A DNA stretch of 64,000 nucleotides, from the NCBI RefSeq assembly GCF_014649835.1, contig NZ_BMTU01000004.1:496001-560000 (forward strand), given 5' to 3'. Below are positions 18,101 through 26,620 of the stretch, in pieces; the first letter of the stretch is position 1; every line of letters starts with the position of its first letter. Made by a program: the position numbers and the translations under genes. Source of the DNA: Streptomyces pilosus (GTDB taxonomy: Bacteria; Actinomycetota; Actinomycetes; Streptomycetales; Streptomycetaceae). The notes under the pieces are model-generated. The model saw only the letters and a list, made by a program, of their open reading frames with translations, ran no database searches and was not told where the DNA came from.

Positions 18101-18283
18101 GCGCGGGTAGGGCGCGAAGAAGCGGTAGTACTTCGACTCGTCCGACACCTGCTCGTAGAAGCTGACCAGGCGCTCGGCGTCATCGACGGTGATGGGGCGG
18201 ATGCGCGCGGTGCCGCCGTCGCGCAGCACCACGTCGGCTTCCCAGTGGGCGGGATACTCGTGCCGGTCCGACGAGATCTGCAT
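15197..18283 (-). CDS. Bifunctional GNAT acetyltransferase / acyl-CoA synthetase-like (Pat-type protein lysine acetyltransferase)
   Basis: 1028-residue multidomain enzyme. N-terminal GNAT domain (about 20-190; acetyl-CoA loop AHQGRGVASALLEH). Next CoA-binding and succinyl-CoA-ligase-like NDP-forming modules (about 215-640; [31 protein letters not shown]). Then an Ala/Pro/Gly/Thr linker of about 130 residues, and a C-terminal ATP-grasp-like domain (about 800-1010; YPVVLKATAPHLRHRADLGGV). Related proteins acetylate lysines, for example of acyl-CoA synthetases. The GNAT-first order is the reverse of Salmonella Pat. ATG 18283 is used; CTGGGG precedes it. Divergent from ptsH. Confidence 0.87.
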   Translation of the reverse strand: MQISSDRHEYPAHWEADVVLRDGGTARIRPITVDDAERLVSFYEQVSDESKYYRFFAPYPRLSAKDVHRFTHHDFVDRVGLAATVGGEFIATVRYDRIGADGTPASAPADEAEVAFLVQDAHQGRGVASALLEHIGAVARERGIRRFAAEVLPANTKMIKVFTDAGYTQKRSFEDGVVRLEFGLEPTDRSMAVQYAREQRAEARSVQRLLAPGSVAVVGAGRAPGGVGRSILDNIRDAGFTGRLYAVNQAFGEDRAELDGVPAYRSVRAVDGPVDLAVVAVPAEHVPEVVTECGEHGVQGLVVVSAGYAESGPEGRERQRALVRQARSYGMRIIGPNSFGVINTSPDVRLNASLAPESPRAGRIGLFAQSGAIGVALLSRLHRRGGGVTGVTGVSSFVSSGNRADVSGNDVLQYWYEDPDTDVALMYLESIGNPRKFTRLARRTAAAKPLVVVQGARHGAGPRGHAVRATRLPHETVSALLRQAGVIRVDTITELVDAGLLLARQPLPAGPRVAILGNSESLGLLTYEACLAEGLRPHPPLDLTTAASAAQFHAALSHALADDTSDAVVVTAIPAVGEGSVGDAALADALRSAAAAAPAKPVLVVHVELGGLAEALSAAAGTAPQPAPYPAEGTDAPTGTGRRTPARTAPAAGTRDGRHAVTPAGSGTAGGVGTRAAGPAASGAAADAARWTETGAVPPAAAPPATSAGAAPRPSGGTPPAPPTGHGAPAGGPTPAEPPEDAHLIPAYPASERAVRALAHAVAYAQWRRDAAEPGKVPEHENIDERGAAALIERLLAHGEDLTLGSEDTCDLLGAYGIDVYRALPAPTPGAAAEAARVLGYPVVLKATAPHLRHRADLGGVRLDLADEDQLRRAYAELTDLFGSPQELRPVVQRMAPRGVDTLVRAVIDPAAGAVLSFGLAGAPSQLLGDMAHRLIPVTDRDATSLVRSIRTAPLLFGWRGSAPVDTPALEELMLRVSRLVHDHPEVVAVTLEPVVVAPHGVSVLDASVRLSPPPARDDLGPRTLPAY

Positions 18284-18420
18284 GGGCCCCAGAGTACGGC
18301 TCGCGTGCGACAGGGGCGCGAGGCAGTCTGTGGTGGGCGACAGCCGGGCCGAGGCCGCGGGCCGGCCGTCACCGGGATCGGGCGGGGATGCCGCTCCCGG
18401 CACGCTTCACGATGTGGGAA

Positions 18421-18436
18421 ACTGGTCTAGACAACC
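18421..18436 (+). promoter_or_regulatory. Putative DasR-responsive element (dre) upstream of ptsH
   Basis: ACTGGTCTAGACAACC matches the DasR consensus ACTGGTCTAGACCA(C/G)T closely, with the palindromic core GGTCTAGAC intact. It lies 25 bases upstream of the ptsH ATG. DasR, the GlcNAc-phosphate-responsive GntR repressor, is known to control PTS genes including ptsH in streptomycetes. Confidence 0.8.
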
Positions 18437-18460
18437 CTGAACACCGAAGGGCAGCAACAC

Positions 18461-18742
18461 ATGGCTGAGCGCCGCGTCAACGTCGGCTGGGCCGAGGGTC
18501 TCCACGCCCGCCCCGCCTCCATCTTCGTCCGAGCCGCCACGGCCGCAGGCGTCCCGGTGACGATCGCCAAGGCCGGGGGTGACCCCGTCAACGCGGCCTC
18601 CATGCTGGCCGTCCTGGGCCTGGGCGCCCAGGGCGGCGAGGAGATCGTCCTCGCTTCCGACGCCGAAGGGGCGGACGCCGCCCTGGACCGTCTGGCGAGG
18701 CTGGTCTCCGAGGGTCTCGAGGAGCTCCCCGAGACCGTCTGA
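18461..18742 (+). CDS. ptsH: Phosphocarrier protein HPr
   Basis: 93-residue HPr of the sugar phosphotransferase system, passing phosphate from enzyme I to EIIA. Phospho-accepting His15 sits in GLHARPASIFV. The region aligned with the Ser46 regulatory site reads NAASMLAVLGLGAQGG; a serine is present. Single gene preceded by a DasR-like operator, so expression should respond to N-acetylglucosamine metabolism. Followed by a strong terminator. Start ATG 18461; GAAGGGCAG lies upstream. Confidence 0.95.
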   Translation: MAERRVNVGWAEGLHARPASIFVRAATAAGVPVTIAKAGGDPVNAASMLAVLGLGAQGGEEIVLASDAEGADAALDRLARLVSEGLEELPETV

Positions 18743-18794
18743 CGCCCTCATGGCTGCGGAGACCGCTTTTCCGAAGGGTTTCCACAGCGCACGG

Positions 18795-18826
18795 AAAGGC
18801 CCGTCCGGACCTCCGGGCGGGCCTTT
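18795..18826. terminator. Hairpin terminator after ptsH
   Basis: AAAGGCCCG (18795-18803) pairs with CGGGCCTTT (18818-18826); an inner CCGG/CCGG pair closes the loop. Between convergent ptsH and the GntR gene; may act both ways. Confidence 0.75.
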
Positions 18827-18905
18827 CGCATTTCCTGCATTCCCCTTTCCAGGGCAGCAGGAATAGCCCCCGCGAATAACTCCCTCTTTGTATACGGCAC
18901 TCGTG

Positions 18906-19601
18906 TTAAGGGCGCAGACTCGGCATGTTTACGGGATGTTGCGCGTTCCTCACACGCTCCACGCGCCCGGCGCCGGAGCCGAACCTCAGGCGGTGCCCGG
19001 CGCTCGCGCGCTCGGTGTGCAGCGCGGTGACGGACCTCGCGCGCTCGCCGTCGCCCCGCGCCACCGCGTCCACGATCGCGCCGTGCTCCGCCCAGTACTC
19101 GACCGGGTCCGCGGGCCCCTCGGTGGCGTACATCCACGCGATCTTGTACCGCAGCTGGGTCAGCGTCGACGTCAGCGCCGGGCTGCCGGACGCCTGGGCG
19201 AGCGTCTCGTGGAACCAGCCGCTCAGGGACCGCAGATCGTCGCTGTTGCCCTGGCGGGCGCGTTCCTGACCCAGCCGGACGAGGCCGCGCAGCACCTTCA
19301 GATGGGCCTCGGTGCGACGCTGGGCGGCCCGGGAGGCACCGAGCGGTTCGAGGAGCGCCCGCATCTCCAGCAGGTCGGCGGCCTCCTGCTCGGTGGGCTC
19401 CGCGACGCAGGCGCCCGCGTGCCGGCGGGTGACGACGAAGCCCTCCGCCTCCAGGGTGCGCAGTGCCTCCCGGACGGGGACACGGGAGACGCCGTACCGG
19501 CGGGCGAGGACTTCCTCGGTGAGCCGGCCGCCGCGCTCGTGGACACCCGCGACGATGTCGTCCCGGATCGCCGTGCACACCGAGTGCGCGGGAATGCGCA
19601 T
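18906..19601 (-). CDS. GntR family transcriptional regulator (FadR/VanR-like)
   Basis: 231-residue regulator. Winged helix-turn-helix at about 10-70 (TEEVLARRYGVSRVPVREALRTLEAEGFV), then an all-helical FCD effector domain (about 80-215) with metal-ligand-type residues spread over several helices. ATG 19601 is supported by GGAGG seven bases upstream; longer frames lack support. Effector and targets unknown. The gene is isolated and ends in TAA, unusual here. A TTGTATAC palindromic half-site lies at 18888-18895 just past its stop; FadR/VanR-type operators often contain GTATAC-like cores, but the position is odd. Confidence 0.85.
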   Translation of the reverse strand: MRIPAHSVCTAIRDDIVAGVHERGGRLTEEVLARRYGVSRVPVREALRTLEAEGFVVTRRHAGACVAEPTEQEAADLLEMRALLEPLGASRAAQRRTEAHLKVLRGLVRLGQERARQGNSDDLRSLSGWFHETLAQASGSPALTSTLTQLRYKIAWMYATEGPADPVEYWAEHGAIVDAVARGDGERARSVTALHTERASAGHRLRFGSGAGRVERVRNAQHPVNMPSLRP

Positions 19602-19742
19602 GACCGACCTCCGGCTTAATCCCCGTGAAACGCCGTCACTTGACGCCCGTTCCGTGACTCTATTGCAATCAGCGGGAATTTCCGACGGCGATCCGGAATC
19701 CGTGAGTATTTTTTTGCCCGAGCGCCGCCCCGGAAACGCCGA

Positions 19743-19766
19743 ATGCCCCGGCGGGAGCCGGGGCAT
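19743..19766 (-). terminator. Hairpin terminator after the M23 peptidase gene
   Basis: Perfect 10-bp stem ATGCCCCGGC with a GGGA loop and exact complement, 35 bases past the peptidase stop. Confidence 0.75.
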
Positions 19767-19800
19767 CGGGGAAACGCGGGAGGCGCGGGGCGCCGGGGTC

Positions 19801-20574
19801 TCAGAGGTTCACGCCGTGCGCGCGGAGGTAGGCGACGGGGTCGAGGTCGGAGCCGTAGTCGGCGCCGGAGCGGGCCTCGAAGTGCAGGTGCGCGCCCGTG
19901 ACGTTGCCCGTCGCGCCGGACAGGCCGATCTGCTGGCCGGCGGCCACCTGCTGGCCCACCGAGACGGCGATCGACGACAGGTGGCCGTACTGGGTGTACG
20001 TGCCGTCGTTCATCTTGATGACGACCTGGTTGCCGTACGCGCCGCCCCAGCCGGCTTCGACGACGGTGCCGATGCCGACCGACTGGACGGGGGTGCCGCC
20101 GGCGGCGTGGAAGTCGACACCGGTGTGGCTGCCGGAGGACCAGACCGCGCCGCCGCTCTTGTAGCCGGTCGACACGTACGAGCCGGGGATCGGGGAGACG
20201 AAGGTGTTCAGACGCTTGCGCTCGGCCTCGCGCGCGGCGCGCTCCTGCTCCGCGCGGGCCTGCTCCGCCTCCTCGGCCGCCCGCTCGCGTGCGGCCTGCT
20301 CGGCGGCCTTGCGGGCGGCGGCCTCGGCCGCCTCGCGCGCGGCCTCGTGCTGGGCCGCGGCCTGGGCGTCGATGCGGTCGGCGACGGCGTCGCCGAGGGT
20401 GACGACGGGGGTGAGGCCGGTCTGCGCGGCGGCCGGTTCGGCGGCGAGCGCGGGAACGGCGAGCGAGCCGACGACGCCGCTGCCGGCGAGCGCCGCGACG
20501 CCCGCCGCGCGGGCGGTGCCGCGCTGCATCCTGCTGGGACGACGGTGCTTGCCCGGGGCGCGGGTGAACGCCAT
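19801..20574 (-). CDS. Secreted M23 family metallopeptidase
   Basis: 257-residue cell-wall endopeptidase candidate. Basic N-terminus and an Ala/Val-rich signal segment (about 22-44, ending VPALAAEPA). An Ala/Glu/Arg coiled coil spans about 68-122 (QAAAQHEAAREAAEAAARKAAE). The C-terminal LytM domain has zinc ligands in SGSHTGVDFH, the central YGHLSSI and the late HLHFEARSG. Expected to cut peptidoglycan cross-bridges outside the membrane. Expression is placed under a c-di-AMP riboswitch in the leader (20601-20742), as for several Streptomyces wall hydrolases. ATG 20574. Confidence 0.93.
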   Translation of the reverse strand: MAFTRAPGKHRRPSRMQRGTARAAGVAALAGSGVVGSLAVPALAAEPAAAQTGLTPVVTLGDAVADRIDAQAAAQHEAAREAAEAAARKAAEQAARERAAEEAEQARAEQERAAREAERKRLNTFVSPIPGSYVSTGYKSGGAVWSSGSHTGVDFHAAGGTPVQSVGIGTVVEAGWGGAYGNQVVIKMNDGTYTQYGHLSSIAVSVGQQVAAGQQIGLSGATGNVTGAHLHFEARSGADYGSDLDPVAYLRAHGVNL

Positions 20575-20600
20575 GTACAGGCTGTTCCTTTCCTTCCCTC

Positions 20601-20742
20601 TCGCCTACCGGGTTAGCTGACGGGTTCGGAGCAGGAAGGTCTCCTACGGACCCCCTCGCGACACGCGCGGGCGTCCGATTCACCCCAGGGACTCAGGTGG
20701 GTCCCCGGCTCCCCTGGCTCGCGCCGTACGGGGACTCGGCGA
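20601..20742 (-). promoter_or_regulatory. Cyclic di-AMP riboswitch (ydaO-yuaA type)
   Basis: Reading leftward, the leader shows the conserved elements of the ydaO motif in order: a P1 strand TCGCCGAGTC, GGGGACCCACC, GGGGTGAATCGGACG, CCGAACCCGTCAGCTAACC, and the returning P1 strand GGTAGGCGA at 20601-20609. It ends 26 bases before the M23 peptidase ATG. In streptomycetes this class turns off wall-hydrolase genes when c-di-AMP is high. Confidence 0.93.
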
Positions 20743-20894
20743 TGGCTGTCCGGTGCCGCGGGTGCGGCGCACTGCCCGACGAACAGCCCGGATGAAGCTA
20801 AGCGGGGCGCCCCGCAATCCCCAAACGAATTCCGGCTTTTGTAGCGCATCCCACAGGGCAGACAGGCAACCTCCGCCCCAATTCGGGCAAAAGA

Positions 20895-20926
20895 GGGCCC
20901 TGGTGACGTGCACGTCACCAGGGCCC
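20895..20926 (-). terminator. 32-bp perfect palindrome, terminator of the M16 operon
   Basis: GGGCCCTGGTGACGTG followed directly by its exact reverse complement (20895-20926), 26 bases after the stop of the second M16 gene. There is no unpaired loop beyond what turning requires. Confidence 0.8.
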
Positions 20927-20952
20927 CGCGCGTGTGCGCCGCGCGGTGCTCG

Positions 20953-22341
20953 CTACTCGGCGCTCACCACGGTGACTTCGCCGATCCCGAGGGCCTCCAC
21001 CGGCGCCTTGATCTGCGACGCGTCACCGACGAGGACCGTCACCAGGCGGTCCACCGGGAAGGCGTTCACGACGGCCGCGGTGGCCTCCACCGTGCCGGTC
21101 GCGGCCAACTGCCGGTAGAGGTCGGCCTGGTAGTGGTCCGGCAGGTGCTGCTCGACCTGGTCGGCCAGGGTGCCCGCGACGGCCGCGGCGGTCTCGTACT
21201 TCAGCGGCGCCACACCCACGAGGTTCTGCACGGCGACGTCGCGTTCGGCGTCGGTGAGTCCTTCGGCGGCGAGGGTGCGCAGCACCTTCCACAGGTCGTC
21301 CAGGGCCGGGCCGGTGTTCGGGGTGTCGACGGAGCCGCTGATGGCCAGCATCGCCGCGCCCGTGCCGTCCGGCGCGGACCTGAGGACCTGCCCGAAGGAC
21401 CGCACGCCGTAGGTGTAGCCCTTCTCCTCGCGCAGGACGCGGTCCAGGCGGGAGGTGAGGGTGCCGCCGAGGCAGTAGGTGCCGAGCACCTGCGCGGGCC
21501 ACACCCGGTCGTGCCGGTCCGGGCCGACACGGCCGATCAGCAGCTGCGTCTGGACCGCGCCGGGGCGGTCCACGATCACGACGCGGCCGGTGTCGTCGGC
21601 GACCACCGGGGGGACCGGCCGCGGCTCGGCGGAGGAGCCCGTCCAGGCGCCCAGCGTGTCGCCGAGCAGCTGGTCCAGGTCGACGCCGGTGAGGTCACCG
21701 ACGACCACGGCGGTGGCCGTGGCGGGGCGTACGTGCTTCTCGTGGAAGGCGCGGACGGCCGCGGAGTCGATGCCGGCGACCGTCTCCTCGGTGCCCTGGC
21801 GCGGACGCGACATGCGCGAACTCGCCGGGAACAGCTCCTTGGAGAGTTCCTTGGCCGCGCGGCGGGAGGGGTTGGCCAGCTCGTGCGGGATCTCGTCGAG
21901 GCGGTTGCGGACCAGCCGCTCGACCTCGCTGTCGGCGAACGCGGGGGCCCTCAGGGCGTCGGCGAGCAGCCCGAGTGCCTTGGGCAGGCGGGAGGCCGGG
22001 ACCTCCAGGCTGAGGCGGACACCGGGGTGGTCGGCGTGCGCGTCCAGCGTGGCGCCGCAGCGCTCCAGTTCGGCGGCGAACTCCTCGGCGGAGTGCTTGT
22101 CGGTGCCCTCGGAGAAGGCCCGCGCCATGATCGTGGCGACGCCGTCGAGGCCGGCCGGCTCCGCCTCCAGGGGGGCGTCGAGCAGCACCTCGACCGCGAC
22201 GACCTGCTGGCCGGGGCGGTGGCAGCGCAGCACGGTCAGGCCGTTGTCGAGCGAGCCGCGCTCGGGGGCCGGGAAGGCCCAGGGCCTGGCCTCGCCGGCC
22301 TGCGGCTGCGGGTGGAAGTCCATCGTGGCGAGCTCGGTCAC
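20953..22341 (-). CDS. M16 family peptidase-like protein, non-catalytic subunit
   Basis: 462-residue M16B-type protein. It has the inverzincin fold pattern but lacks HxxEH: the equivalent region reads GVATIMARAFSEGTDKHSAEEF. The substrate-binding Arg/Tyr motif is present (REEKGYTYGVRSFG, about 390-405). Such proteins pair with a zinc-bearing partner, here the gene just upstream, to form a peptidase like mitochondrial processing peptidase or PqqFG. GTG 22341 overlaps the partner's stop by four bases (GTGA), so translation is coupled. Confidence 0.9.
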   Translation of the reverse strand: MTELATMDFHPQPQAGEARPWAFPAPERGSLDNGLTVLRCHRPGQQVVAVEVLLDAPLEAEPAGLDGVATIMARAFSEGTDKHSAEEFAAELERCGATLDAHADHPGVRLSLEVPASRLPKALGLLADALRAPAFADSEVERLVRNRLDEIPHELANPSRRAAKELSKELFPASSRMSRPRQGTEETVAGIDSAAVRAFHEKHVRPATATAVVVGDLTGVDLDQLLGDTLGAWTGSSAEPRPVPPVVADDTGRVVIVDRPGAVQTQLLIGRVGPDRHDRVWPAQVLGTYCLGGTLTSRLDRVLREEKGYTYGVRSFGQVLRSAPDGTGAAMLAISGSVDTPNTGPALDDLWKVLRTLAAEGLTDAERDVAVQNLVGVAPLKYETAAAVAGTLADQVEQHLPDHYQADLYRQLAATGTVEATAAVVNAFPVDRLVTVLVGDASQIKAPVEALGIGEVTVVSAE

Positions 22342-23708
22342 TTCGCCGCCTCCTCGTTCTCGTCGGTGCCGGCTGCGGCGGCTTCCCCGGTCTCGTCGGC
22401 CTCGCCGGCGACGGGCTCGTAGACGAGCACCGCGCGGTTGTCGGGGCGCAGCCGGCTCTTGGCGACCTCCTGCACCTCCTGCGGCGTCACCTCCAGGACG
22501 CGCCGGACGGCGGTGAGGGCGAGCTGCGGGTCGCCGAACAGGACGGCGTACCGGCACAGTTCGTCGGCGCGGCCCGCGACCGTGCCGAGCCGGTCGAGCC
22601 ACTCGCGCTCCAGCTGGGCCTGCGCGCGCTCCATCTCCTCGGCCGTGGGGCCCTGCTCGGCGAACCGGGCGAGCTCCTCGTCGATGGCGGCCTCGATGAC
22701 GGGCACCTCGACGTCGCCGGACGTCTTCACGTCCAGCCAGCCCAGGGACGGCGCCCCGGCCAGCCGCAGCAGGCCGAAACCGGCGGCCACGGCCGTGCGG
22801 TCACGGCGTACGAGACGGTTGTACAGGCGCGAGGACTCGCCGCCGCCGAGGACGGTGAGCGCCACGTCGACGGCGTCGCACGCGCGCGTGCCGTCCTCCG
22901 GCAGCCGGTAGGCGGCCATCAGCGCGCGGGCGGGGACCTCCTCCTCCACGACCTCGCGCAGCTGCTCGCCGATGACGTCGGGCAGTGAGCCGTCGCGCGG
23001 GACGGGCTTGCCGTCGTGGGAGGGGATGGAGCCGAAGTACTTCTCGATCCACGCGAGCGTCTGCTCCGGGTCGATGTCGCCGACCACGGAGAGTACGGCG
23101 TTGTTCGGCGCGTAGTAGGTGCGGAAGAACTGGCGCGCGTCCTCCAGGGTGGCCGCGTCCAGGTCCGCCATCGAGCCGATGGGCGTGTGGTGGTACGGGT
23201 GGCCCTCCGGGTAGGCGAGGGCGGTCAGCTTCTCGAAGGCCGTGCCGTAGGGGACGTTGTCGTAGCGCTGGCGGCGCTCGTTCTTGACGACGTCCCGCTG
23301 GTTCTCCATGGACTCCTCGTCCAGGGCGGTCAGCAGGGAGCCCATGCGGTCGGCCTCCAGCCAGAGCGCGAGCTCCAGCTGGTGGGCGGGCATGGTCTCG
23401 AAGTAGTTGGTGCGCTCGAAGCTGGTGGTGCCGTTGAGGGAGCCGCCGGCGCCCTGGACCAGCTCGAAGTGACCGTTGCCCTTCACCTGGGCGGAGCCCT
23501 GGAACATCAGGTGCTCGAAAAGGTGAGCCAGACCGGTGCGTCCCTTGACTTCGTGGCGCGAACCCACGTCGTACCAGAGGCACACCGCGGCGACCGGGGT
23601 CAGGTGGTCCTCGGAGAGCACCACGCGCAGGCCGTTGGCCAGGCGGTGTTCGGTCGCTGTCAGGCCGCCGGAGCCTGCCTGGGCTGTGGCCGTGTGACCC
23701 ATGGGCAT
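22338..23708 (-). CDS. M16 family zinc metallopeptidase, catalytic subunit
   Basis: 456-residue zinc peptidase. The inverted zinc motif is HLFEH (His62, Glu65, His66) and the distal glutamate lies in the ENQRDVVKNERRQR region about 75 residues on. The second half is a decayed copy of the fold. Cytosolic by lack of a signal peptide. ATG 23708 has AAGGGA five bases upstream (a second ATG two codons in is possible). Forms an operon with the non-catalytic partner; divergent from parC. Confidence 0.92.
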   Translation of the reverse strand: MPMGHTATAQAGSGGLTATEHRLANGLRVVLSEDHLTPVAAVCLWYDVGSRHEVKGRTGLAHLFEHLMFQGSAQVKGNGHFELVQGAGGSLNGTTSFERTNYFETMPAHQLELALWLEADRMGSLLTALDEESMENQRDVVKNERRQRYDNVPYGTAFEKLTALAYPEGHPYHHTPIGSMADLDAATLEDARQFFRTYYAPNNAVLSVVGDIDPEQTLAWIEKYFGSIPSHDGKPVPRDGSLPDVIGEQLREVVEEEVPARALMAAYRLPEDGTRACDAVDVALTVLGGGESSRLYNRLVRRDRTAVAAGFGLLRLAGAPSLGWLDVKTSGDVEVPVIEAAIDEELARFAEQGPTAEEMERAQAQLEREWLDRLGTVAGRADELCRYAVLFGDPQLALTAVRRVLEVTPQEVQEVAKSRLRPDNRAVLVYEPVAGEADETGEAAAAGTDENEEAAK

Positions 23709-24110
23709 GTACGTCCCTTCGATCGCGGAGGCGGTCGTCGAAACCGCCGTTTCTGCCGGTCCTGCCACTGTATGCAAGCGTGCGGACGAACCGGGAAGTT
23801 CCCGCGGGGGGCGGCTACGCCGAGAGCGAGAACCCGGCCGGGGGCCGCGGGCGCGGGTACGTCCCGGTGGCTCCGGGGGACCGGGAGGCGCCGCCGCGGG
23901 TGCCGGGCGCGCGGGCCTCCCCCGGCCGCCGCGCTTCGCCGGCCGGGAACCCCGCACCGGTCCGGCGGCCGGCGCGGCGTACTCTGCTCGCGCCGCCGCA
24001 TCCCGCCGAACCGACCGGCCGGACCCGGGTCCTGGTCCCGCCTGTCAGTGCGACGGTCCACAATGGTCCGCGTCAGATCCCGTCCCACGCTCAGCAAGGA
24101 GCCGGCAGCG
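23709..24110. other. Divergent intergenic region, M16 operon and parC
   Basis: 402 GC-rich bases holding both promoters; I cannot single out a promoter motif or hairpin. Frames open through it extend parC upstream without similarity. Confidence 0.4.
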
Positions 24111-26561
24111 ATGGCCCGCCGCAGCACAAAGACCCCGCCGCCCGACGACTCGTACGAGGAGAAGATCCTCGACATCGACGTCGTCGACGAGATGCAGGGC
24201 TCCTTCCTCGAGTACGCCTACTCGGTCATCTACTCGCGCGCCCTGCCGGACGCGCGGGACGGCCTGAAGCCGGTGCACCGCCGCATCGTCTACCAGATGA
24301 ACGAGATGGGCCTGCGGCCCGAGCGCGGCTACGTGAAGTGCGCCCGCGTCGTCGGCGAGGTCATGGGCAAGCTGCACCCGCACGGCGACGCGTCGATCTA
24401 CGACGCCCTGGTGCGCATGGCCCAGTCGTTCTCGATGCGCGTCCCGCTGGTCGACGGCCACGGCAACTTCGGCTCGCTGGGCAACGACGACCCGCCCGCG
24501 GCGATGCGGTACACCGAGTGCCGGATGGCCGAGGCCACCAGTCTGATGACCGAGTCCATCGACGAGGACACGGTCGACTTCGCCCCCAACTACGACGGCC
24601 AGGAGCAGGAGCCGGTGGCGCTGCCCGCCGCGTTCCCGAACCTGCTGGTCAACGGCGCGTCGGGGATCGCGGTCGGGATGGCCACCAACATGCCGCCGCA
24701 CAACCTGCGCGAGGTCGTCGCGGCGGCGCGGCACCTGATCAGGCACCCGGGCGCCGACCTCGACGCGCTGATGAAGCACGTCCCGGGCCCCGACCTGCCC
24801 ACCGGTGGCCGGATCGTCGGCCTCTCCGGCATCCGCGACGCCTACGAGACGGGCCGCGGCACGTTCAAGATCCGTGCGACGGTCACGGTCGAGGACGTGA
24901 CGGCCCGGCGCAAGGGCCTGGTCGTCACCGAGCTGCCGTTCGCGGTCGGTCCGGAGAAGGTGATCGCCAAGATCAAGGACCTGGTCGGCTCGAAGAAGCT
25001 CCAGGGCATCGCCGACGTCAAGGACCTCACCGACCGCGAGCACGGGCTGCGCCTGGTCATCGAGATCAAGAACGGCTTCGTGCCGGAGGCGGTGCTGGAG
25101 CAGCTGTACAAACTGACGCCGATGGAGGAGTCCTTCGGCATCAACAACGTGGCGCTGGTGGACGGCCAGCCGCTCACCCTCGGTCTCAAGGAACTCCTGG
25201 AGGTCTATCTCGACCACCGGTTCAACGTCGTCCGCCGGCGTTCGGAGTTCCGCCGCGGCAAGCGCCGTGACCGTCTGCACCTGGTCGAGGGCCTGCTCAC
25301 GGCGCTGGTGGACATCGACGAGGTCATCCGCCTCATCCGGTCCAGCGACAACTCTGCAGAGGCCAAGCAGCGCCTGATCGAGCGCTTCTCCCTCAGTGAC
25401 ATCCAGACCCAGTACATCCTGGACACGCCGCTGCGCCGGCTCACCAGGTACGACCGGATCGAGCTGGAGGCCGAGAAGGACCGGCTGAACGCGGAGATCG
25501 AAGAACTGACCCGGATCCTGGACTCGGACGCCGAACTGCGCAAGCTGGTCTCCGCCGAACTGGCGTCGGTGTCCAAGAAGTTCGGCAATGACCGGCGTAC
25601 GCTCCTGCTGGAGTCGGCCGGCGCCCCGGCCGCCGCCGTACCGCTCCAGGTCGCGGACGACCCCTGCCGCGTCCTGCTGTCGTCCACGGGCCTGCTCGCC
25701 CGCACGGCGAACGACGAGCCGCTCGCCGACAGCGCCAAGCGCGTCAAGCACGACGTGATCCTCTCGGCCGTGCCCGCGACGGCCCGCGGTGAGATCGGCG
25801 TCGTCACCTCTTCCGGCCGTCTGCTCCGGCTGAACGTCGTGGACCTGCCGCAGCTCCCCGAGACGATGCCGACGCCGAACCTGTCGGGCGGGGCCCCGCT
25901 GGCCGAGTTCGTGTCCCTGGAGGACGACGAGCAGGTGGTGTGCCTGACCACGCTCGACGAGTCCTCCCCGGGCCTGGCGCTCGGTACGGAACAGGGTGTC
26001 GTCAAGCGTGTGGTGCCCGACTACCCGGCCAACAAGGAGGAGTTGGAGGTCATCACGCTGAAGGAGGGCGACCGGATCGTCGGCGCGGTCGAGCTGCGCA
26101 CCGGCGACGAGGACCTGGTCTTCATCAGCGACGACGCGCAACTACTGCGCTACCAGGCGGCGCAGGTCCGCCCGCAGGGACGCCCCGCGGGCGGCATGGC
26201 GGGCATCAAGCTCACCGCGGGTGCGAAGGTCATCAGCTTCACGGCGGTCGATCCGGCGGCGGACGCGGTGGTGTTCACGGTCGCGGGTTCCCGCGGCACG
26301 CTGGACGACTCCGTCCAGACGACGGCCAAGCTCACGCCGTTCGACCAGTACCCCCGCAAGGGGCGGGCCACCGGCGGCGTCCGCTGCCAGCGGTTCCTGA
26401 AGGGCGAGGACTGCCTGTCCCTGGCCTGGGCGGGCCCGGCACCGGCTCGTGCCGCGCAGAAGAACGGCACCGCGGTGGACCTCCCGGAGCCCGACCCGCG
26501 CCGTGACGGTTCGGGCGTGTCCCTGGCGAAGACGGTGTCGGTGGTGGCGGGCCCCGTCTAG
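24111..26561 (+). CDS. parC: DNA topoisomerase IV subunit A (GyrA/ParC family)
   Basis: 816-residue type IIA topoisomerase A subunit. Cleavage-core motifs: [31 protein letters not shown] and [12 protein letters not shown] with catalytic Tyr134. The C-terminal domain (about 510-810) is a six-bladed pinwheel with repeats like [23 protein letters not shown]. The position equal to GyrA Ser83 is Ala94, as in mycobacterial GyrA. Partner is parE about 8 kb away on the other strand. ATG 24111 follows AAGGAG. It decatenates daughter chromosomes, important for sporulation septation. Confidence 0.92.
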   Translation: MARRSTKTPPPDDSYEEKILDIDVVDEMQGSFLEYAYSVIYSRALPDARDGLKPVHRRIVYQMNEMGLRPERGYVKCARVVGEVMGKLHPHGDASIYDALVRMAQSFSMRVPLVDGHGNFGSLGNDDPPAAMRYTECRMAEATSLMTESIDEDTVDFAPNYDGQEQEPVALPAAFPNLLVNGASGIAVGMATNMPPHNLREVVAAARHLIRHPGADLDALMKHVPGPDLPTGGRIVGLSGIRDAYETGRGTFKIRATVTVEDVTARRKGLVVTELPFAVGPEKVIAKIKDLVGSKKLQGIADVKDLTDREHGLRLVIEIKNGFVPEAVLEQLYKLTPMEESFGINNVALVDGQPLTLGLKELLEVYLDHRFNVVRRRSEFRRGKRRDRLHLVEGLLTALVDIDEVIRLIRSSDNSAEAKQRLIERFSLSDIQTQYILDTPLRRLTRYDRIELEAEKDRLNAEIEELTRILDSDAELRKLVSAELASVSKKFGNDRRTLLLESAGAPAAAVPLQVADDPCRVLLSSTGLLARTANDEPLADSAKRVKHDVILSAVPATARGEIGVVTSSGRLLRLNVVDLPQLPETMPTPNLSGGAPLAEFVSLEDDEQVVCLTTLDESSPGLALGTEQGVVKRVVPDYPANKEELEVITLKEGDRIVGAVELRTGDEDLVFISDDAQLLRYQAAQVRPQGRPAGGMAGIKLTAGAKVISFTAVDPAADAVVFTVAGSRGTLDDSVQTTAKLTPFDQYPRKGRATGGVRCQRFLKGEDCLSLAWAGPAPARAAQKNGTAVDLPEPDPRRDGSGVSLAKTVSVVAGPV

Positions 26562-26620
26562 ACGGCCCGTCCACGGCCCGTCCGGGCACCCAGTCCAGGC
26601 ACCCCGCCCAGGCGCCCCGC

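Noticed and set aside
23016..24110. In-frame upstream extension of parC
   Set aside because: Runs antisense through the M16 gene and has no similarity; AAGGAG at 24096-24101 fixes the start at 24111.
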